A stretch of 64,000 bases of DNA from Blautia hansenii (GTDB lineage Bacteria > Bacillota > Clostridia > Lachnospirales > Lachnospiraceae): the NCBI RefSeq assembly GCF_013304445.1, contig NZ_JAAITA010000002.1, positions 215,073-279,072 on the forward strand. The letters are read 5' to 3'. The stretch's first letter is position 1, and each line of letters starts with the position of its first letter. Positions 54,582-63,521 of the stretch are shown piece after piece. The translations under genes and the position numbers were made by a program. The notes below the pieces were generated by a model that saw only the letters and a list, made by a program, of their open reading frames with translations, was not told the origin of the DNA and ran no database searches.

Positions 54582-55652
54582 TTACTGCTCCAGCCCACTT
54601 AAGCGAGCCGTTTGATCTGCAGCAATCAGCGAATCAATAATTTCCTCCAAATCCCCGTTCAAAATACTGTCCAGTCTGTGCAGGGTCAGCTTAATTCTGT
54701 GGTCTGTCACACGTCCCTGGGGGAAATTGTAGGTTCTGATTTTTTCGGAACGGTCTCCCGTACCCACCTGGCTTCTTCTGGCCTCTGCCTCTGCGTCATG
54801 ACGTTTCTGCAGTTCCATATCATACAGCCTGGAACGCAATACCTTTAAAGCCTTATCCTTGTTCTTAAGCTGAGATTTCTCGTCCTGACAGGAAATCACG
54901 ATTCCCGTAGGAATATGTGTCAGACGTACCGCAGAGTCCGTAGTATTGACGCACTGTCCACCGTTTCCGGATGCACGGAACACGTCAAATTTACAGTCAT
55001 TTAAGTCCAGTTCAAAGTCAATTTCCTCTGCTTCCGGCATAATGGCTACCGTAATAGTGGATGTATGAATCCGTCCGCCGCTTTCTGTTTCCGGAACACG
55101 CTGTACACGATGTACACCACTTTCGTATTTCAGTCTGGAATACGCACCTTTTCCGTTAATCATAAAAGTAACTTCTTTAAATCCGCCGATTCCATTTTCA
55201 TTGAGACTCATCATCTCCGTCTTCCAATTCTGGGATTCCGCGTATTTCACATACATTCTGTAAATTTCTGCTGCAAACAGAGCCGCTTCATCTCCGCCTG
55301 CACCTGCACGAATTTCCACAATAACGTTCTTCTCATCATTAGGGTCTTTTGGCAGAAGAAGAATTTTCAATTCCTTTTCCAGTTCCTCAATCCTCTTCTT
55401 GGCATCTGACAGTTCTTCTTTCAGCATTTCCCGCATGTCTTCGTCAGATTCCTCATCCAGAAGCATCAGACTGTCTTCCACAGTCTCCTTGCAGCGTTTA
55501 TATTCATTATATGCGTCTGCAATAGGCTGCAGTTCACTCTGCTCCTTCATCAGCTTCTGAAATCTGGCTGCGTCATTGGCCACAGTGGGCTCGTTCAGTT
55601 CATTTAATATTTCCTCAAGGCGGACTAAGATGTCCTCTAATTTATCAAACAT
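54582..55652 (-). CDS. prfA: Peptide chain release factor 1
   Basis: A 356-residue class I release factor for UAA and UAG. The peptidyl hydrolysis motif GGQ is in [15 protein letters not shown] (about residue 230), and the PxT-type codon-recognition region is [19 protein letters not shown]. Length and order are standard for RF1. ATG 55652 has AGGAGG 6 nt upstream and overlaps the prmC stop by 8 nt, which couples the release factor to the enzyme that methylates its GGQ glutamine. Confidence 0.98.
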   Translation of the reverse strand: MFDKLEDILVRLEEILNELNEPTVANDAARFQKLMKEQSELQPIADAYNEYKRCKETVEDSLMLLDEESDEDMREMLKEELSDAKKRIEELEKELKILLLPKDPNDEKNVIVEIRAGAGGDEAALFAAEIYRMYVKYAESQNWKTEMMSLNENGIGGFKEVTFMINGKGAYSRLKYESGVHRVQRVPETESGGRIHTSTITVAIMPEAEEIDFELDLNDCKFDVFRASGNGGQCVNTTDSAVRLTHIPTGIVISCQDEKSQLKNKDKALKVLRSRLYDMELQKRHDAEAEARRSQVGTGDRSEKIRTYNFPQGRVTDHRIKLTLHRLDSILNGDLEEIIDSLIAADQTARLSGLEQ

Positions 55653-56502
55653 GATTTTCCTCCTGATTTTTCTTTCCAATTACAACCCGGTCAAGTCCTG
55701 CCAGGTCCTGTATCACTTTCACTTCCGTATATCCCTGTTCCTTCATCAGCTGCGCCACAGCTTCCCCCTGGTCATAACCGATTTCAAAGGCCAGAATCCC
55801 CTGGGGATTCAAATAATTTCCTGCCTGCCGGGTAATTCTGCGGTAAAAATACAGACCGTCCTCCCGGCCGTCCAGTGCCATTCTGGGTTCATGAAATTTC
55901 ACTTCTTCCATCAGCCCTTCAATGACTTCTGTCTGGATATAAGGGGGATTCGACACCAGAATATCATATTTCCCCGAAACCAGCTCAAACAGATCGCTGT
56001 TTATCCATTGCGCTGATATTCCCAGGTCTTTGCCGTTTCTTTCAGCCACTTTCAGGGCTTCCTTTGACAAATCTGCCCCTGTTCCCTCTGCCTCTTTCAG
56101 ATGAGCCAGCAGACTCAGCAGGATACAGCCGCTTCCCGTACACATATCCAGAATGCACAGTCCCTTCTTCCCGCCGGCTTCTTTTAACACTTCCTCTATC
56201 AGAATCTCCGTATCCTGTCTGGGAATCAGCACATGCTCATTCACATAAAACTTCATGCCGTAAAAATATGCCTCGTGAGTCAACTGCTGCAAAGGAATTC
56301 TCTCTCCCCGCTTTACAAGCAGCTTTTGATACTGCTCTGCCTGTTCTTTCGGCACTTCCTCGTCTTCGTGGACAAAGTACCAGCTTCTGGAAATACCGCA
56401 CACATGCTCCAGTAAGAGCCATGCGTCCAGATTTCCATCTTCTATCTGTCTTTCTTTCAAATACTGTTTTCCATCTTCCAGTAATGCCTTATATCCTGCC
56501 AT
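55645..56502 (-). CDS. prmC: PrmC, release-factor glutamine methyltransferase
   Basis: A 285-residue N5-glutamine methyltransferase. SAM motif I is [15 protein letters not shown] (117-131) and the catalytic NPPY is at 185-188 (VSNPPYIQ). The helical N-terminal substrate domain is present, with [10 protein letters not shown] joining the two. It methylates the GGQ glutamine of RF1 and RF2. It overlaps prfA downstream and is preceded by the YqhQ-type gene by 1 nt, forming the usual Firmicutes cluster. Confidence 0.97.
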   Translation of the reverse strand: MAGYKALLEDGKQYLKERQIEDGNLDAWLLLEHVCGISRSWYFVHEDEEVPKEQAEQYQKLLVKRGERIPLQQLTHEAYFYGMKFYVNEHVLIPRQDTEILIEEVLKEAGGKKGLCILDMCTGSGCILLSLLAHLKEAEGTGADLSKEALKVAERNGKDLGISAQWINSDLFELVSGKYDILVSNPPYIQTEVIEGLMEEVKFHEPRMALDGREDGLYFYRRITRQAGNYLNPQGILAFEIGYDQGEAVAQLMKEQGYTEVKVIQDLAGLDRVVIGKKNQEENHV

Positions 56503-56503
56503 A

Positions 56504-57481
56504 TCAATCTTCCCCGCCTGTCTGTACGTCCGGAAAGTTCTCCTTCAGATACGCTCTCCAGTCAAACACAGCCTCTACAGCCTGAATGGCCACCTCTGCC
56601 ATATCCGGTGTCGGTTCTTTTGTCGTCAGCTTCTGCAAGGCCATACCCGGTTTGGAAAGAAATGCCACCGCCGGATGGTCGCTGTTTCCCGCCAGCTTAA
56701 TAAATTCATAAGAAACCCCTGCAATCACCGGCACCAGCAAAATACGCACGGTAATCCGCAGCCACATGGTCTTTATGGGAACCACGGCAAAAAATCCTAA
56801 AAAGAAAATAACACTGATAATAATGACAAAGAACAGAAAACTGGTTCCGCACCTCTTATGGAAACGGGAACTTGCCATAACATTTTCCACAGTCAGCGGT
56901 TTTCCATGCTCCACACAGTTGATACACTTATGCTCTGCCCCGTGATACATAAACACCCGCTGAATATCCTGCATCCTGGAAATCAGCAGCATATACCCCA
57001 GAAACAGTACAATACGCACAATGGCTTCCGCTACGGTCACCATATGTTCACTGACTCCTACCTTGTGTAAAAGGCTGGCCAGCAGGTAAGGAAGCACCAT
57101 AAAAAGCCCTACGGACAATACCACTGAAAAAATAACCGTTGCCGTCATCAGCACCTTGTCTTCCTTTTCCTTTTTGGCTTCCTGCTTTTCCCGCTCCTCC
57201 CCTGTCAGCGCTTTTCTTTTCTCCAATTCTTCCTCTTCTTCAAAAAAAGTGGCAGAATACATAAGACATTTCGTTCCTACCACCAGAGAATCTATAAAGT
57301 TAAACACACCGCGTATGATGGGAAGCTTCAGGATTTTCCGGCTTTTTATTATACTCTTATAGTCTTCAATCTTGACTTCTATCTCTTTATCCGGCTTCCG
57401 CACCGCAACAGAATACACGTCTCCGTGCCGCATCATAATGCCTTCCATGACAGCCTGTCCGCCAATGTTTGATGATTTCAT
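56504..57481 (-). CDS. DUF1385 (YqhQ-type) membrane protein
   Basis: A 325-residue protein. The N-terminal SNIGGQAVMEGIMMRHGDVYSVAVRKP is the family hallmark. About four to five membrane segments lie between residues 110 and 270, with a conserved EHKCINCVEHGKPLTVENVMASSRFHKRC-type loop (seen as YHGAEHKCINC). Function is not known, although the gene is widely kept next to prfA-prmC and rpmE in Firmicutes. It starts after GGAGG. Confidence 0.93.
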   Translation of the reverse strand: MKSSNIGGQAVMEGIMMRHGDVYSVAVRKPDKEIEVKIEDYKSIIKSRKILKLPIIRGVFNFIDSLVVGTKCLMYSATFFEEEEELEKRKALTGEEREKQEAKKEKEDKVLMTATVIFSVVLSVGLFMVLPYLLASLLHKVGVSEHMVTVAEAIVRIVLFLGYMLLISRMQDIQRVFMYHGAEHKCINCVEHGKPLTVENVMASSRFHKRCGTSFLFFVIIISVIFFLGFFAVVPIKTMWLRITVRILLVPVIAGVSYEFIKLAGNSDHPAVAFLSKPGMALQKLTTKEPTPDMAEVAIQAVEAVFDWRAYLKENFPDVQTGGED

Positions 57482-57500
57482 GTTTCCTCCAAACGCAATA

Positions 57501-57530
57501 AGAGGCCGAAGTCCTCAAACCTCAGCCTCT
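57501..57530 (-). terminator. Hairpin after rpmE, possible terminator
   Basis: In minus-strand RNA, AGAGGCUGAGGU pairs with ACUUCGGCCUCU (12 bp with G-U pairs, 6-nt loop). The following UAUUGCGUUU is only weakly U-rich. It lies 8 nt beyond the rpmE stop and just upstream of the yqhQ-like gene. Confidence 0.5.
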
Positions 57531-57538
57531 TCTACCTC

Positions 57539-57742
57539 TTATTTATTCATGCCGTATTTCTTGTTGAACTTATCAATACGTCCACGAGCCTGTGCAGCTT
57601 TCTGCTGTCCTGTATAGAAAGGATGACATTTAGAGCAAACTTCTACACGGAGTTCAGATTTAGTAGAACCTGTCTTAAATGTATTTCCACAGTTGCAAGT
57701 TACTGTACATTCCTGATAATTTGGATGGATTCCTTCTCTCAT
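57539..57742 (-). CDS. rpmE: 50S ribosomal protein L31 (zinc-binding type)
   Basis: A 67-residue ribosomal protein. N-terminal [16 protein letters not shown], with zinc-ligand cysteines in CNCG and CSKCHPF, marks the type A form that carries zinc. The C-terminal [12 protein letters not shown] is the rRNA-binding tail. The first open-frame GTG (57751) overlaps the ribosome site; ATG 57742 is preceded by GAGGTG at 6 nt and is used here. A strong extended -10 promoter lies about 70 nt upstream. Confidence 0.96.
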   Translation of the reverse strand: MREGIHPNYQECTVTCNCGNTFKTGSTKSELRVEVCSKCHPFYTGQQKAAQARGRIDKFNKKYGMNK

Positions 57743-57813
57743 TTTTTTCACCTCTTATATATTTTGATTATTTATATTGTTTTATTGCGTTTTCAAATTC
57801 AAACAGCTTTTGC

Positions 57814-57842
57814 ATTATAGCATATTCTGACACCAAATGCAA
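57814..57842 (-). promoter_or_regulatory. rpmE promoter
   Basis: On the minus strand TTGCAT (57842-57837), 17-nt spacer ending TGC, TATAAT (57819-57814): an extended -10 promoter just after the rho stop. Confidence 0.78.
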
Positions 57843-57860
57843 GGCTTATTAGGGTTTTCT

Positions 57861-59282
57861 TTAAAGAATCCTCTGCTTTTTCACCATCTGTACAAATTCT
57901 GCATTGTCCCTTGTTCTGGCAAACATATTCAGAATATTTTCCGTAGCTTCGTCTGACTTCATGCCGTTTAAGGCTTTCCGCATAATGTCCACGGCTTCCT
58001 GTTCTTCCCTGTTCAAAAGCAGGTCTTCCCTTCTTGTTCCGGATTTTGCAATGTCGATAGCCGGGAAAACCCTCTTTTCCTGGAGTTTTCTGTCCAGCAC
58101 CAGTTCCATATTACCGGTCCCCTTAAATTCTTCGTACACAACGTCATCCATCTTGCTTCCTGTATCCACCAGTGCAGTTGCCAGAATGGTCAGACTTCCG
58201 CCCTCTCTCATGTTTCTGGCCGCACCGAAGAAACGCTTGGGCATATGCAGGGCAGCCGGGTCAAGACCACCGGAAAGGGTACGTCCGCTTGGGGGAACTG
58301 TCAGGTTATATGCCCTTGCCAGTCTTGTAATACTGTCGATGAAAATCGTAACGTCTTTTTTGTGTTCTACCAGACGTTTTGCACGCTCAATGGTCATTTC
58401 AGACACACGCTTGTGATGCTCCGGCAGTTCATCAAAAGTAGAATAAATAATTTCCACGTTTTTGCCTTTGATGGCCTCCTTTATATCTGTAACCTCTTCC
58501 GGACGCTCATCAATCAGCAGAATAATCAGGTGCATTTCCGGATTGTTCCGAAGAATGGATTTTGCCGCGTCCTTTAAAAGGGTTGTCTTACCTGCTTTGG
58601 GCGGAGATACAATCATTCCCCTCTGTCCCTTTCCGATAGGACTTACAAGGTCTGTAATGCGCATAGCCATACTTCCGCCCGGACGTTCCAGATGCAGCCT
58701 CTCATTTGGGAAAATCGGGGTCATATCCTCAAAATTCATACGCTGCATTTCATTTGCCTTAATTCCGTTGATGTGGGTCACATACAAAAGAGCAGAAAAC
58801 TTCTCGTTCTGACTTTTCACCCTTGTGTTTCCTCTTAAAATATCGCCTGTTTTCAGATTGAATCTGCGAATCTGGGACGGGGAAACATACACGTCATTAT
58901 CCCCCGGAAGATAATTGTCGCTCCGGATAAATCCGTATCCGTCCGGCAGTACCTCCAGAATTCCCTTTACCGTAATACCGCTGTCCAGTTCAGACTGCTC
59001 CATGGGCGCTCTGTTATTTCGATTATCCTGTCCATCTTCTCTTACTGCAGGTTTCCTTTCCTCTCTTACCTCTGTTCTGGACTCCGCCTTTCTCTCTACT
59101 GTGGTTTCTGCTCCGGTTTCCTCCTGTTTTTTCTGTTCTGCTGCTTTCCTGTCCTTTTCGTCTTCCTGAACCATCCGCTCTACCAGTTCACTTTTTTTCA
59201 GCGTGGAAATGCCTTTTAAACCTCTTGCCTTTGCAATTTCTTTTAATGCTCCCAGAGACAGGGAATCATACTTTTCTCTCAT
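57861..59282 (-). CDS. rho: Transcription termination factor Rho
   Basis: A 473-residue hexameric RNA helicase. The Rho-N helical domain (SLSLGALKEIAKARGLKG) is followed by a charged insertion of about 60 residues (Glu/Arg/Lys rich), then the RNA-binding cold-shock-type domain (LEVLPDGYGFIRSDNYLPG), P-loop SPPKAGKTT near 235, and Q/R-loop region SITRLARAYN. The insertion makes it longer than E. coli Rho (419), a common feature in Gram-positives. ATG 59282 with AAAGGA upstream is preferred to a start 48 nt earlier. The leader is about 170 nt, which leaves room for autoregulation. Confidence 0.97.
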   Translation of the reverse strand: MREKYDSLSLGALKEIAKARGLKGISTLKKSELVERMVQEDEKDRKAAEQKKQEETGAETTVERKAESRTEVREERKPAVREDGQDNRNNRAPMEQSELDSGITVKGILEVLPDGYGFIRSDNYLPGDNDVYVSPSQIRRFNLKTGDILRGNTRVKSQNEKFSALLYVTHINGIKANEMQRMNFEDMTPIFPNERLHLERPGGSMAMRITDLVSPIGKGQRGMIVSPPKAGKTTLLKDAAKSILRNNPEMHLIILLIDERPEEVTDIKEAIKGKNVEIIYSTFDELPEHHKRVSEMTIERAKRLVEHKKDVTIFIDSITRLARAYNLTVPPSGRTLSGGLDPAALHMPKRFFGAARNMREGGSLTILATALVDTGSKMDDVVYEEFKGTGNMELVLDRKLQEKRVFPAIDIAKSGTRREDLLLNREEQEAVDIMRKALNGMKSDEATENILNMFARTRDNAEFVQMVKKQRIL

Positions 59283-59459
59283 TTTATATTCCTTTCTGAA
59301 ATTCAATTTATTATTCTGGAACAAAATCAATCGTTTACTGATTGTACTATAAATGAAACCTTATTTTACCTTTTACACTAAACAGGAAAATCCGTCTGAA
59401 TTGACATGAATTTGTGTTTGCTTTTGACTTTGTAACTGCATATCTTTGATATATAGCTT

Positions 59460-59487
59460 ATCATAACACACTTTTCCTTTTTTGCAA
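59460..59487 (-). promoter_or_regulatory. rho promoter
   Basis: On the minus strand TTGCAA (59487-59482), 16-nt spacer ending TGT, TATGAT (59465-59460). The transcript would have an untranslated leader of about 170 nt. Confidence 0.6.
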
Positions 59488-59536
59488 AGTATTTGTTGGC
59501 TTTCTTTCCCCATCTACTTATTTTTGTACATTTTCC

Positions 59537-60415
59537 CTATGACTGCCCCGACTGTGCTGTCATATATTCCTGAAAATCTTTCATGCTTCTTGTTAAAAAT
59601 TTACTTTTGTGATGAACAAAATAATACTCTCTTGCCGGCTGTGTCCCCTGAATTTTTATTTCTTTCAACCTGTGGTTCTCCATAAAAGGTTCTACAATAG
59701 ACCTGGAAATCATCAGAATTCCCATTTTACTGCTGCAGGCTTCTATCAGACTCTGTACACTAATACTCTCCATAACAATGTTCTGCTTTCTTTTATACTT
59801 TTCCATAAATCCCTCTGCCATATTTCTGGACCCGCTGCCCTTTTCCCTCAGCAGCAACGGATGTTCACACAGCTCTTCCATTGTTATACTCTCTTTTACA
59901 GGATAATCCTGTGCACATACTGCCGTCATACTGTCCTTTCCTATGGGACTGCAAACAAAGAAGCGGGGATTGAGCGGATAATCCATAATTCCGAAATCCA
60001 GTTCATTCCTCATGAGATGTTCTTCTATCTGCCGGGAATTCTCTACCTTGGTATAAAGAGGAATCTGAGGATATCTCCGGGAAAATTCTGAAAATATCTT
60101 TGGAAATGCACTGATACCAAAAGATACATTCGTCCCAATTCGGACCCGCGTGACTGCGTGTACATCCCGCAGCACATCCCTGGCCTCATCAAACTGGGAA
60201 AGAATGGAATCTGCGTACAAAAGCAGCTGTTCCCCTGACTCCGTGATATACAGCCTTCTATTCATACGTTCAAACAATTTTGTTCCATAATAGCTTTCCA
60301 ATTCCCGAATGGCATAACTCACCGCCGGCTGTGCCATATTCATGCTCTCGGCAGCAAGCGTAATGCTCTCCTGCCGACATACTTCTGAAAAAATACGCAA
60401 ATGTCTAAGTGTCAT
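59537..60415 (-). CDS. LysR-family transcriptional regulator
   Basis: A 292-residue regulator. The N-terminal winged helix has TLRHLRIFSEVCRQESITLAAE-type LysR residues (seen as LAAESMNMAQPAVSYAIRELE), followed by a linker helix and a periplasmic-binding-like effector domain (from about residue 90). It resembles CysL/CysB-type members, but the ligand cannot be read from sequence. ATG 60415 has GGGAG 6 nt upstream; the frame also has a GTG 15 nt earlier. It is divergent from a TauE/SafE permease gene, and a palindromic site lies between them. Confidence 0.94.
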   Translation of the reverse strand: MTLRHLRIFSEVCRQESITLAAESMNMAQPAVSYAIRELESYYGTKLFERMNRRLYITESGEQLLLYADSILSQFDEARDVLRDVHAVTRVRIGTNVSFGISAFPKIFSEFSRRYPQIPLYTKVENSRQIEEHLMRNELDFGIMDYPLNPRFFVCSPIGKDSMTAVCAQDYPVKESITMEELCEHPLLLREKGSGSRNMAEGFMEKYKRKQNIVMESISVQSLIEACSSKMGILMISRSIVEPFMENHRLKEIKIQGTQPAREYYFVHHKSKFLTRSMKDFQEYMTAQSGQS

Positions 60416-60461
60416 TGTTATCTCCCGCACAATACATAAGTTTTTTATTATATATATTATA

Positions 60462-60480
60462 ATAACATAAGAATTGTTAT
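60462..60480. promoter_or_regulatory. Probable LysR operator
   Basis: ATAACA-N7-TGTTAT, a perfect 6-bp inverted repeat that satisfies the LysR T-N11-A rule. It overlaps the -35 box of the permease promoter and lies about 50 nt from the regulator start, so it could control both genes. Confidence 0.65.
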
Positions 60481-60502
60481 ATATCCACTAAAAGGCTAGA
60501 AT
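60474..60502 (+). promoter_or_regulatory. Promoter of the TSUP permease gene
   Basis: TTGTTA (60474-60479), 17-nt spacer, TAGAAT (60497-60502). Its -35 is inside the palindrome 60462-60480. Confidence 0.6.
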
Positions 60503-60533
60503 AGATATGACTATATAAAAGTGAGGTATTGTA

Positions 60534-61322
60534 ATGGTACTATTATTAATTTTTCTAATCTGCTTCTCAGCCTCAGTTATCGGGGCTATTTGCGGTATTG
60601 GCGGCGGTGTAATTATAAAACCCGTGTTAGATGCCTTTGGCATTATGGATGTGGCTACCATCAGTTTTCTGTCCGGCTGTACTGTACTTTCCATGACTAC
60701 ATATTCCGTTATCAAGAACAAATGCAGCGGAGAATCTCATGTAGAACAGAAAACCGGTCTGCCCCTTGCATTGGGAGCAGCTGCAGGAGGACTTCTGGGA
60801 AAATCCATGTTTTCCCTTATTTCCTCTCTCAGTCCTGACAAAAACAAAGTAGGCGCTGTACAAGCCGCCTGTCTGTTGGCTGTTACCCTGGGAACTCTGA
60901 TTTACACCATTTACAAGGCGCGTATCAAAACCTGCCATATAAGCAATCCTGTTGCCTGTATCGGTATCGGTGTTTTCCTGGGTATACTTTCCTCCTTCTT
61001 AGGAATCGGCGGAGGTCCTATCAATCTGGTAGTCCTGTTCTTCTTCTTCTCCATGACCACCAAGGTTGCAGCAGAAAACTCCCTGTATATTATTTTCTTT
61101 TCCCAGATAGCCAGCCTGCTGTCTTCGCTGGTAACCAAAAGCGTCCCCGATTTCCAGCTTATCACACTGGTATTCATGGTAGTCGGCGGTATTGCCGGAG
61201 GCGCCTGCGGGAGGAAAGTCAATAAAAAAATCGACGACAAAACCGTGGACAAATTGTTTATCGGATTAATGGTTTTAATTATCTTTATCAATATCTACAA
61301 TATTATTAAATTTGTGGGATAA
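60534..61322 (+). CDS. TauE/SafE (TSUP) family anion permease
   Basis: A 262-residue membrane protein with about eight hydrophobic segments in two homologous halves. Each half starts with the family repeat: IGAICGIGGGVIIKPVLDAFG near residue 17 and ILSSFLGIGGGPINL near 150. TSUP proteins move sulfite, sulfoacetate, thiosulfate or other organosulfur anions. The divergent LysR regulator is of a type often tied to sulfur metabolism, so a sulfur-compound substrate is a fair guess. The ATG has GTGAGG 7 nt upstream. Transcription ends at a long inverted repeat. Confidence 0.93.
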   Translation: MVLLLIFLICFSASVIGAICGIGGGVIIKPVLDAFGIMDVATISFLSGCTVLSMTTYSVIKNKCSGESHVEQKTGLPLALGAAAGGLLGKSMFSLISSLSPDKNKVGAVQAACLLAVTLGTLIYTIYKARIKTCHISNPVACIGIGVFLGILSSFLGIGGGPINLVVLFFFFSMTTKVAAENSLYIIFFSQIASLLSSLVTKSVPDFQLITLVFMVVGGIAGGACGRKVNKKIDDKTVDKLFIGLMVLIIFINIYNIIKFVG

Positions 61323-61330
61323 AAAATTTT

Positions 61331-61389
61331 AGGAACTATCACTTTAAACAAAACTCAGAAATGTTTCTATATTTAAAGTGATAGTTCCT
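61331..61389. terminator. 18-bp perfect inverted repeat with 23-nt loop, bidirectional terminator
   Basis: AGGAACTATCACTTTAAA at 61331-61348 is perfectly repeated in inverse at 61372-61389. It lies between the convergent ends of the TSUP gene and the broken acyltransferase gene, with T-rich sequence on both sides (ATTTCTATTTTTT on plus, AAAATTTTTT on minus). The long AT-rich stem and large loop are unusual for a simple terminator; a relic mobile repeat is an alternative. Confidence 0.75.
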
Positions 61390-61393
61390 ATTT

Positions 61394-62074
61394 CTATTTT
61401 TTGAAAACTTCCAGAACTGCTTTTTTTATACAATTTATATAGGCCTGTGCCCCTTCAGAAGTTAAATGCGTCTCGTCCTCAACAAAATATTCTGAATGAC
61501 CTTCGCTTTCCTTATACCAGTCAATAAGATAGGTATAATCCGTAGATTTAACAAACTCATATATTTCCGCATTATTAGACTGTTCCCAGCTCGTATAAGG
61601 TGCTCTCGCTGTAATAACAAAAAAGGGCCTTTCGGGACCAATTTTTTCTCTTAATGTATCAAGAGAATTGTAAAGCAGTCCATTCGTTCCAAGTGCAAAA
61701 ATAACACCATCTCCATTCCAGCCTTTTTCATTTACATAGGAATCATACAAATCAAAACTTTCTGTTGTATATCGACTAACGGCCGTATCACTGATACTAT
61801 TGGGGAATACTTCATAAAATTCATCTGTTGCCCCCATTGCAATTGAATCCCCCATCAGTAACAAATTCAAATTTTTCAGAATTTCCTCATCTGATATAAC
61901 AGTTTCCTCTTTCTGCTCTTTTGTTTCTTTCTGTACCGAAGCATGTTCTTCCTTGGATTTTTCAGCTTTCTCTGCTTGGGATTCCAAACTGTCAATATGA
62001 CTTAGCACCTTTTCTTTTGGTACAAATGCAATACACAGTATCATTCCGGTTTCTATGACACACACCCAGACCAA
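61394..62074 (-). pseudogene. C-terminal SGNH-hydrolase-like fragment of the broken OatA-like gene
   Basis: A 226-codon open frame. A hydrophobic start (end of the last membrane helix) is followed by a Glu/Lys-rich linker and an SGNH domain: block I NLLLMGDSIAMG holds the nucleophile Ser, and block V VEDETHLTSEG holds the Asp-x-x-His pair. The active site is intact, but the frame lacks a plausible ribosome site and signal of its own, so I read it as a fragment. Confidence 0.7.
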
Positions 62075-62287
62075 TAAGAAGACAGCGTTTCAAAACTCTG
62101 ACTTGGTTTTTACGTTCCCCTTTTGTTCTGACTCTCCTTCTTATAATTGCAATGTTCTTTCTGATTGTTCCATATCGTATAGGGGTTTCAATATAATGAT
62201 AAGATAATGCTGCAAAAAGAAAGGTGAATAAAACCTCAATCAGCATTAACCACCAACTGCTTTTTTTACCATTGCTAAGTAATAAAA

Positions 62288-63223
62288 TCACCGGAAAATG
62301 CCATAAGAACGCTCACCAATCCATCTTAAGATTGGAAATCCCAACACCTTATTTAAAATACTGCAGGGATTTAAAAGAGAGTAAATTACCAGGACAGCCA
62401 GCAGGGAAACCATTCCCTGTCCTCCTCTGTATAAAAAGCTGCTGTATCCATCAACAGCACTCATCATATAAATAAGAACCAGCACAGAAAGAATACCTGC
62501 AAAATCTCTCATTCCTTTAGATTTTTCTTCTGATATTTGACTTTTTTCTACCAGTAAGGCCAACACGGCACCAAAACGGAGAGAAAAAGCTCGAGTATCT
62601 GTTCCGTAGTAACATCTGCTCGGATCTTTAGATGGGTTAAATAAAAAGCCTAATAACAACAAGGAAACAATTGCACCTGCTATGGTAATGCCAGTCAGCA
62701 CTTTTTTTCTATTTTTATGCTTACTAATGCATTTAAATAAAACAGGATATACAAGATAAAATTGCGCTTCAATGGCTAAAGACCAAAAATGTGTAAGCGG
62801 TGACGGTGCACCTGCATTTTCAAAATATGAAACATGATTATAAATCTGCCACCAATTATTATATCCCAAAAGTGCAGACGGCAAGTCAGAACATGCCTTT
62901 GTAAATAAAGCCCTGTCAAACAGTGCACTTGCAAATATTAAACACGTCACCATTGTTAGAATCGCAGGAAATAATCTTCTGATTCTTCGAATCCAAAAAT
63001 TCTTAAGATTAACTGTATCTGTATTCTCTAATTCCGTCAATAAAATATGGGTAATCAGAAAACCTGATATCACGAAAAAAATAGTTACTCCGATAATGCC
63101 CCCCTTTGCTATGGGAAGTTTTAAATGATATGCAAATACCATTAAAACTGCAATTGCTCTGAGTCCATCTATTCCTGCAATATACCTGTTTTGTGACTTA
63201 TCATTCACTTTTTCCTTTTTCAT
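62288..63223 (-). pseudogene. N-terminal acyltransferase-3 fragment of the broken OatA-like gene
   Basis: A 311-codon frame with AAGGAG 9 nt before the ATG. The acyltransferase-3 signature is GIDGLRAIAVLMVFAYH, with the catalytic His, then GVTIFFVISGFLIT and RRLFPA. About eight of the usual ten to eleven membrane segments are present before the premature stop after SYGIFR. A truncated product without the last helices and SGNH domain is unlikely to transfer acetyl groups. Confidence 0.75.
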
Positions 63224-63245
63224 TTGTATTTACTCCTTTTTTCGC

Positions 63246-63292
63246 AAAAAAAGTTGTAAGACATTGCATATACAATATCTTACAACTTTTAA
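63246..63292 (-). terminator. Terminator of the rRNA-tRNA operon
   Basis: In minus-strand RNA, AAAAGUUGUAAGA pairs with UCUUACAACUUUU, with further pairing inside (AUUG/CAAU), followed by UUU. It lies 5 nt beyond the tRNA-Leu 3' end and upstream of the OatA-like gene. Confidence 0.85.
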
Positions 63293-63296
63293 TTAA

Positions 63297-63383
63297 TGCC
63301 GCAGACCGGAATCGAACCGGTACGGGAGTATAAGTCCCGCAGGATTTTAAGTCCTGTGCGTCTGCCTGTTCCGCCACTGCGGC
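63297..63383 (-). tRNA. tRNA-Leu (anticodon TAA)
   Basis: An 87-nt gene with acceptor GCCGCAG/CTGCGGC, a class II long variable arm (GCGGGACTTATACTCCCGT) and T-loop GGTTCGATTCC. The anticodon loop CTTAAAA gives TAA, reading UUA. No CCA is encoded. It is the last gene of the rRNA-tRNA operon. Confidence 0.95.
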
Positions 63384-63411
63384 ATTCCTCAAAATGCTTT
63401 CACATTTTGAA

Positions 63412-63485
63412 CGACCCAGAAGAGACTCGAACTCTCGACCTCCGCCGTGACAGGGCGGCGCTCTAACCAACTGAGCCACTGGGCC
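63412..63485 (-). tRNA. tRNA-Asp (anticodon GTC)
   Basis: A 74-nt cloverleaf: acceptor GGCCCAG/CTGGGTC with one G-T pair, D-loop AGTTGGTTAGAGC, anticodon loop CTGTCAC giving GTC, T-loop GTTCGAGTC and discriminator G, as is usual for tRNA-Asp. Confidence 0.95.
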
Positions 63486-63521
63486 ATATATGTAATTATT
63501 TATCTGATACCTTTAACTGAA

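Larger units (their letters stand above)
61394..63223 (-). pseudogene. OatA-like acyltransferase-3/SGNH gene broken by two frameshifts
   Basis: Three successive minus-strand frames together make an OatA-type protein. The first (63223-62288) is the acyltransferase-3 membrane domain, a short middle piece (about 62291-62060) holds the last membrane segments, and the third is the SGNH domain. The first frame stops just after GERSYGI, where the family has YGIYLWHFPV; the next frame resumes exactly with PVILLLSNG. The missing 13 nt could have been lost between two copies of GGCATTT. The second break falls at a (GT)4 run (62065-62058); one extra GT restores a continuous helix (CLLIGLGVCVIETGM). Restoring 13 and 2 nt gives a 615-codon frame, a normal OatA length. 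Such enzymes O-acetylate peptidoglycan or surface glycans. Sequencing error is the alternative. Confidence 0.8.
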
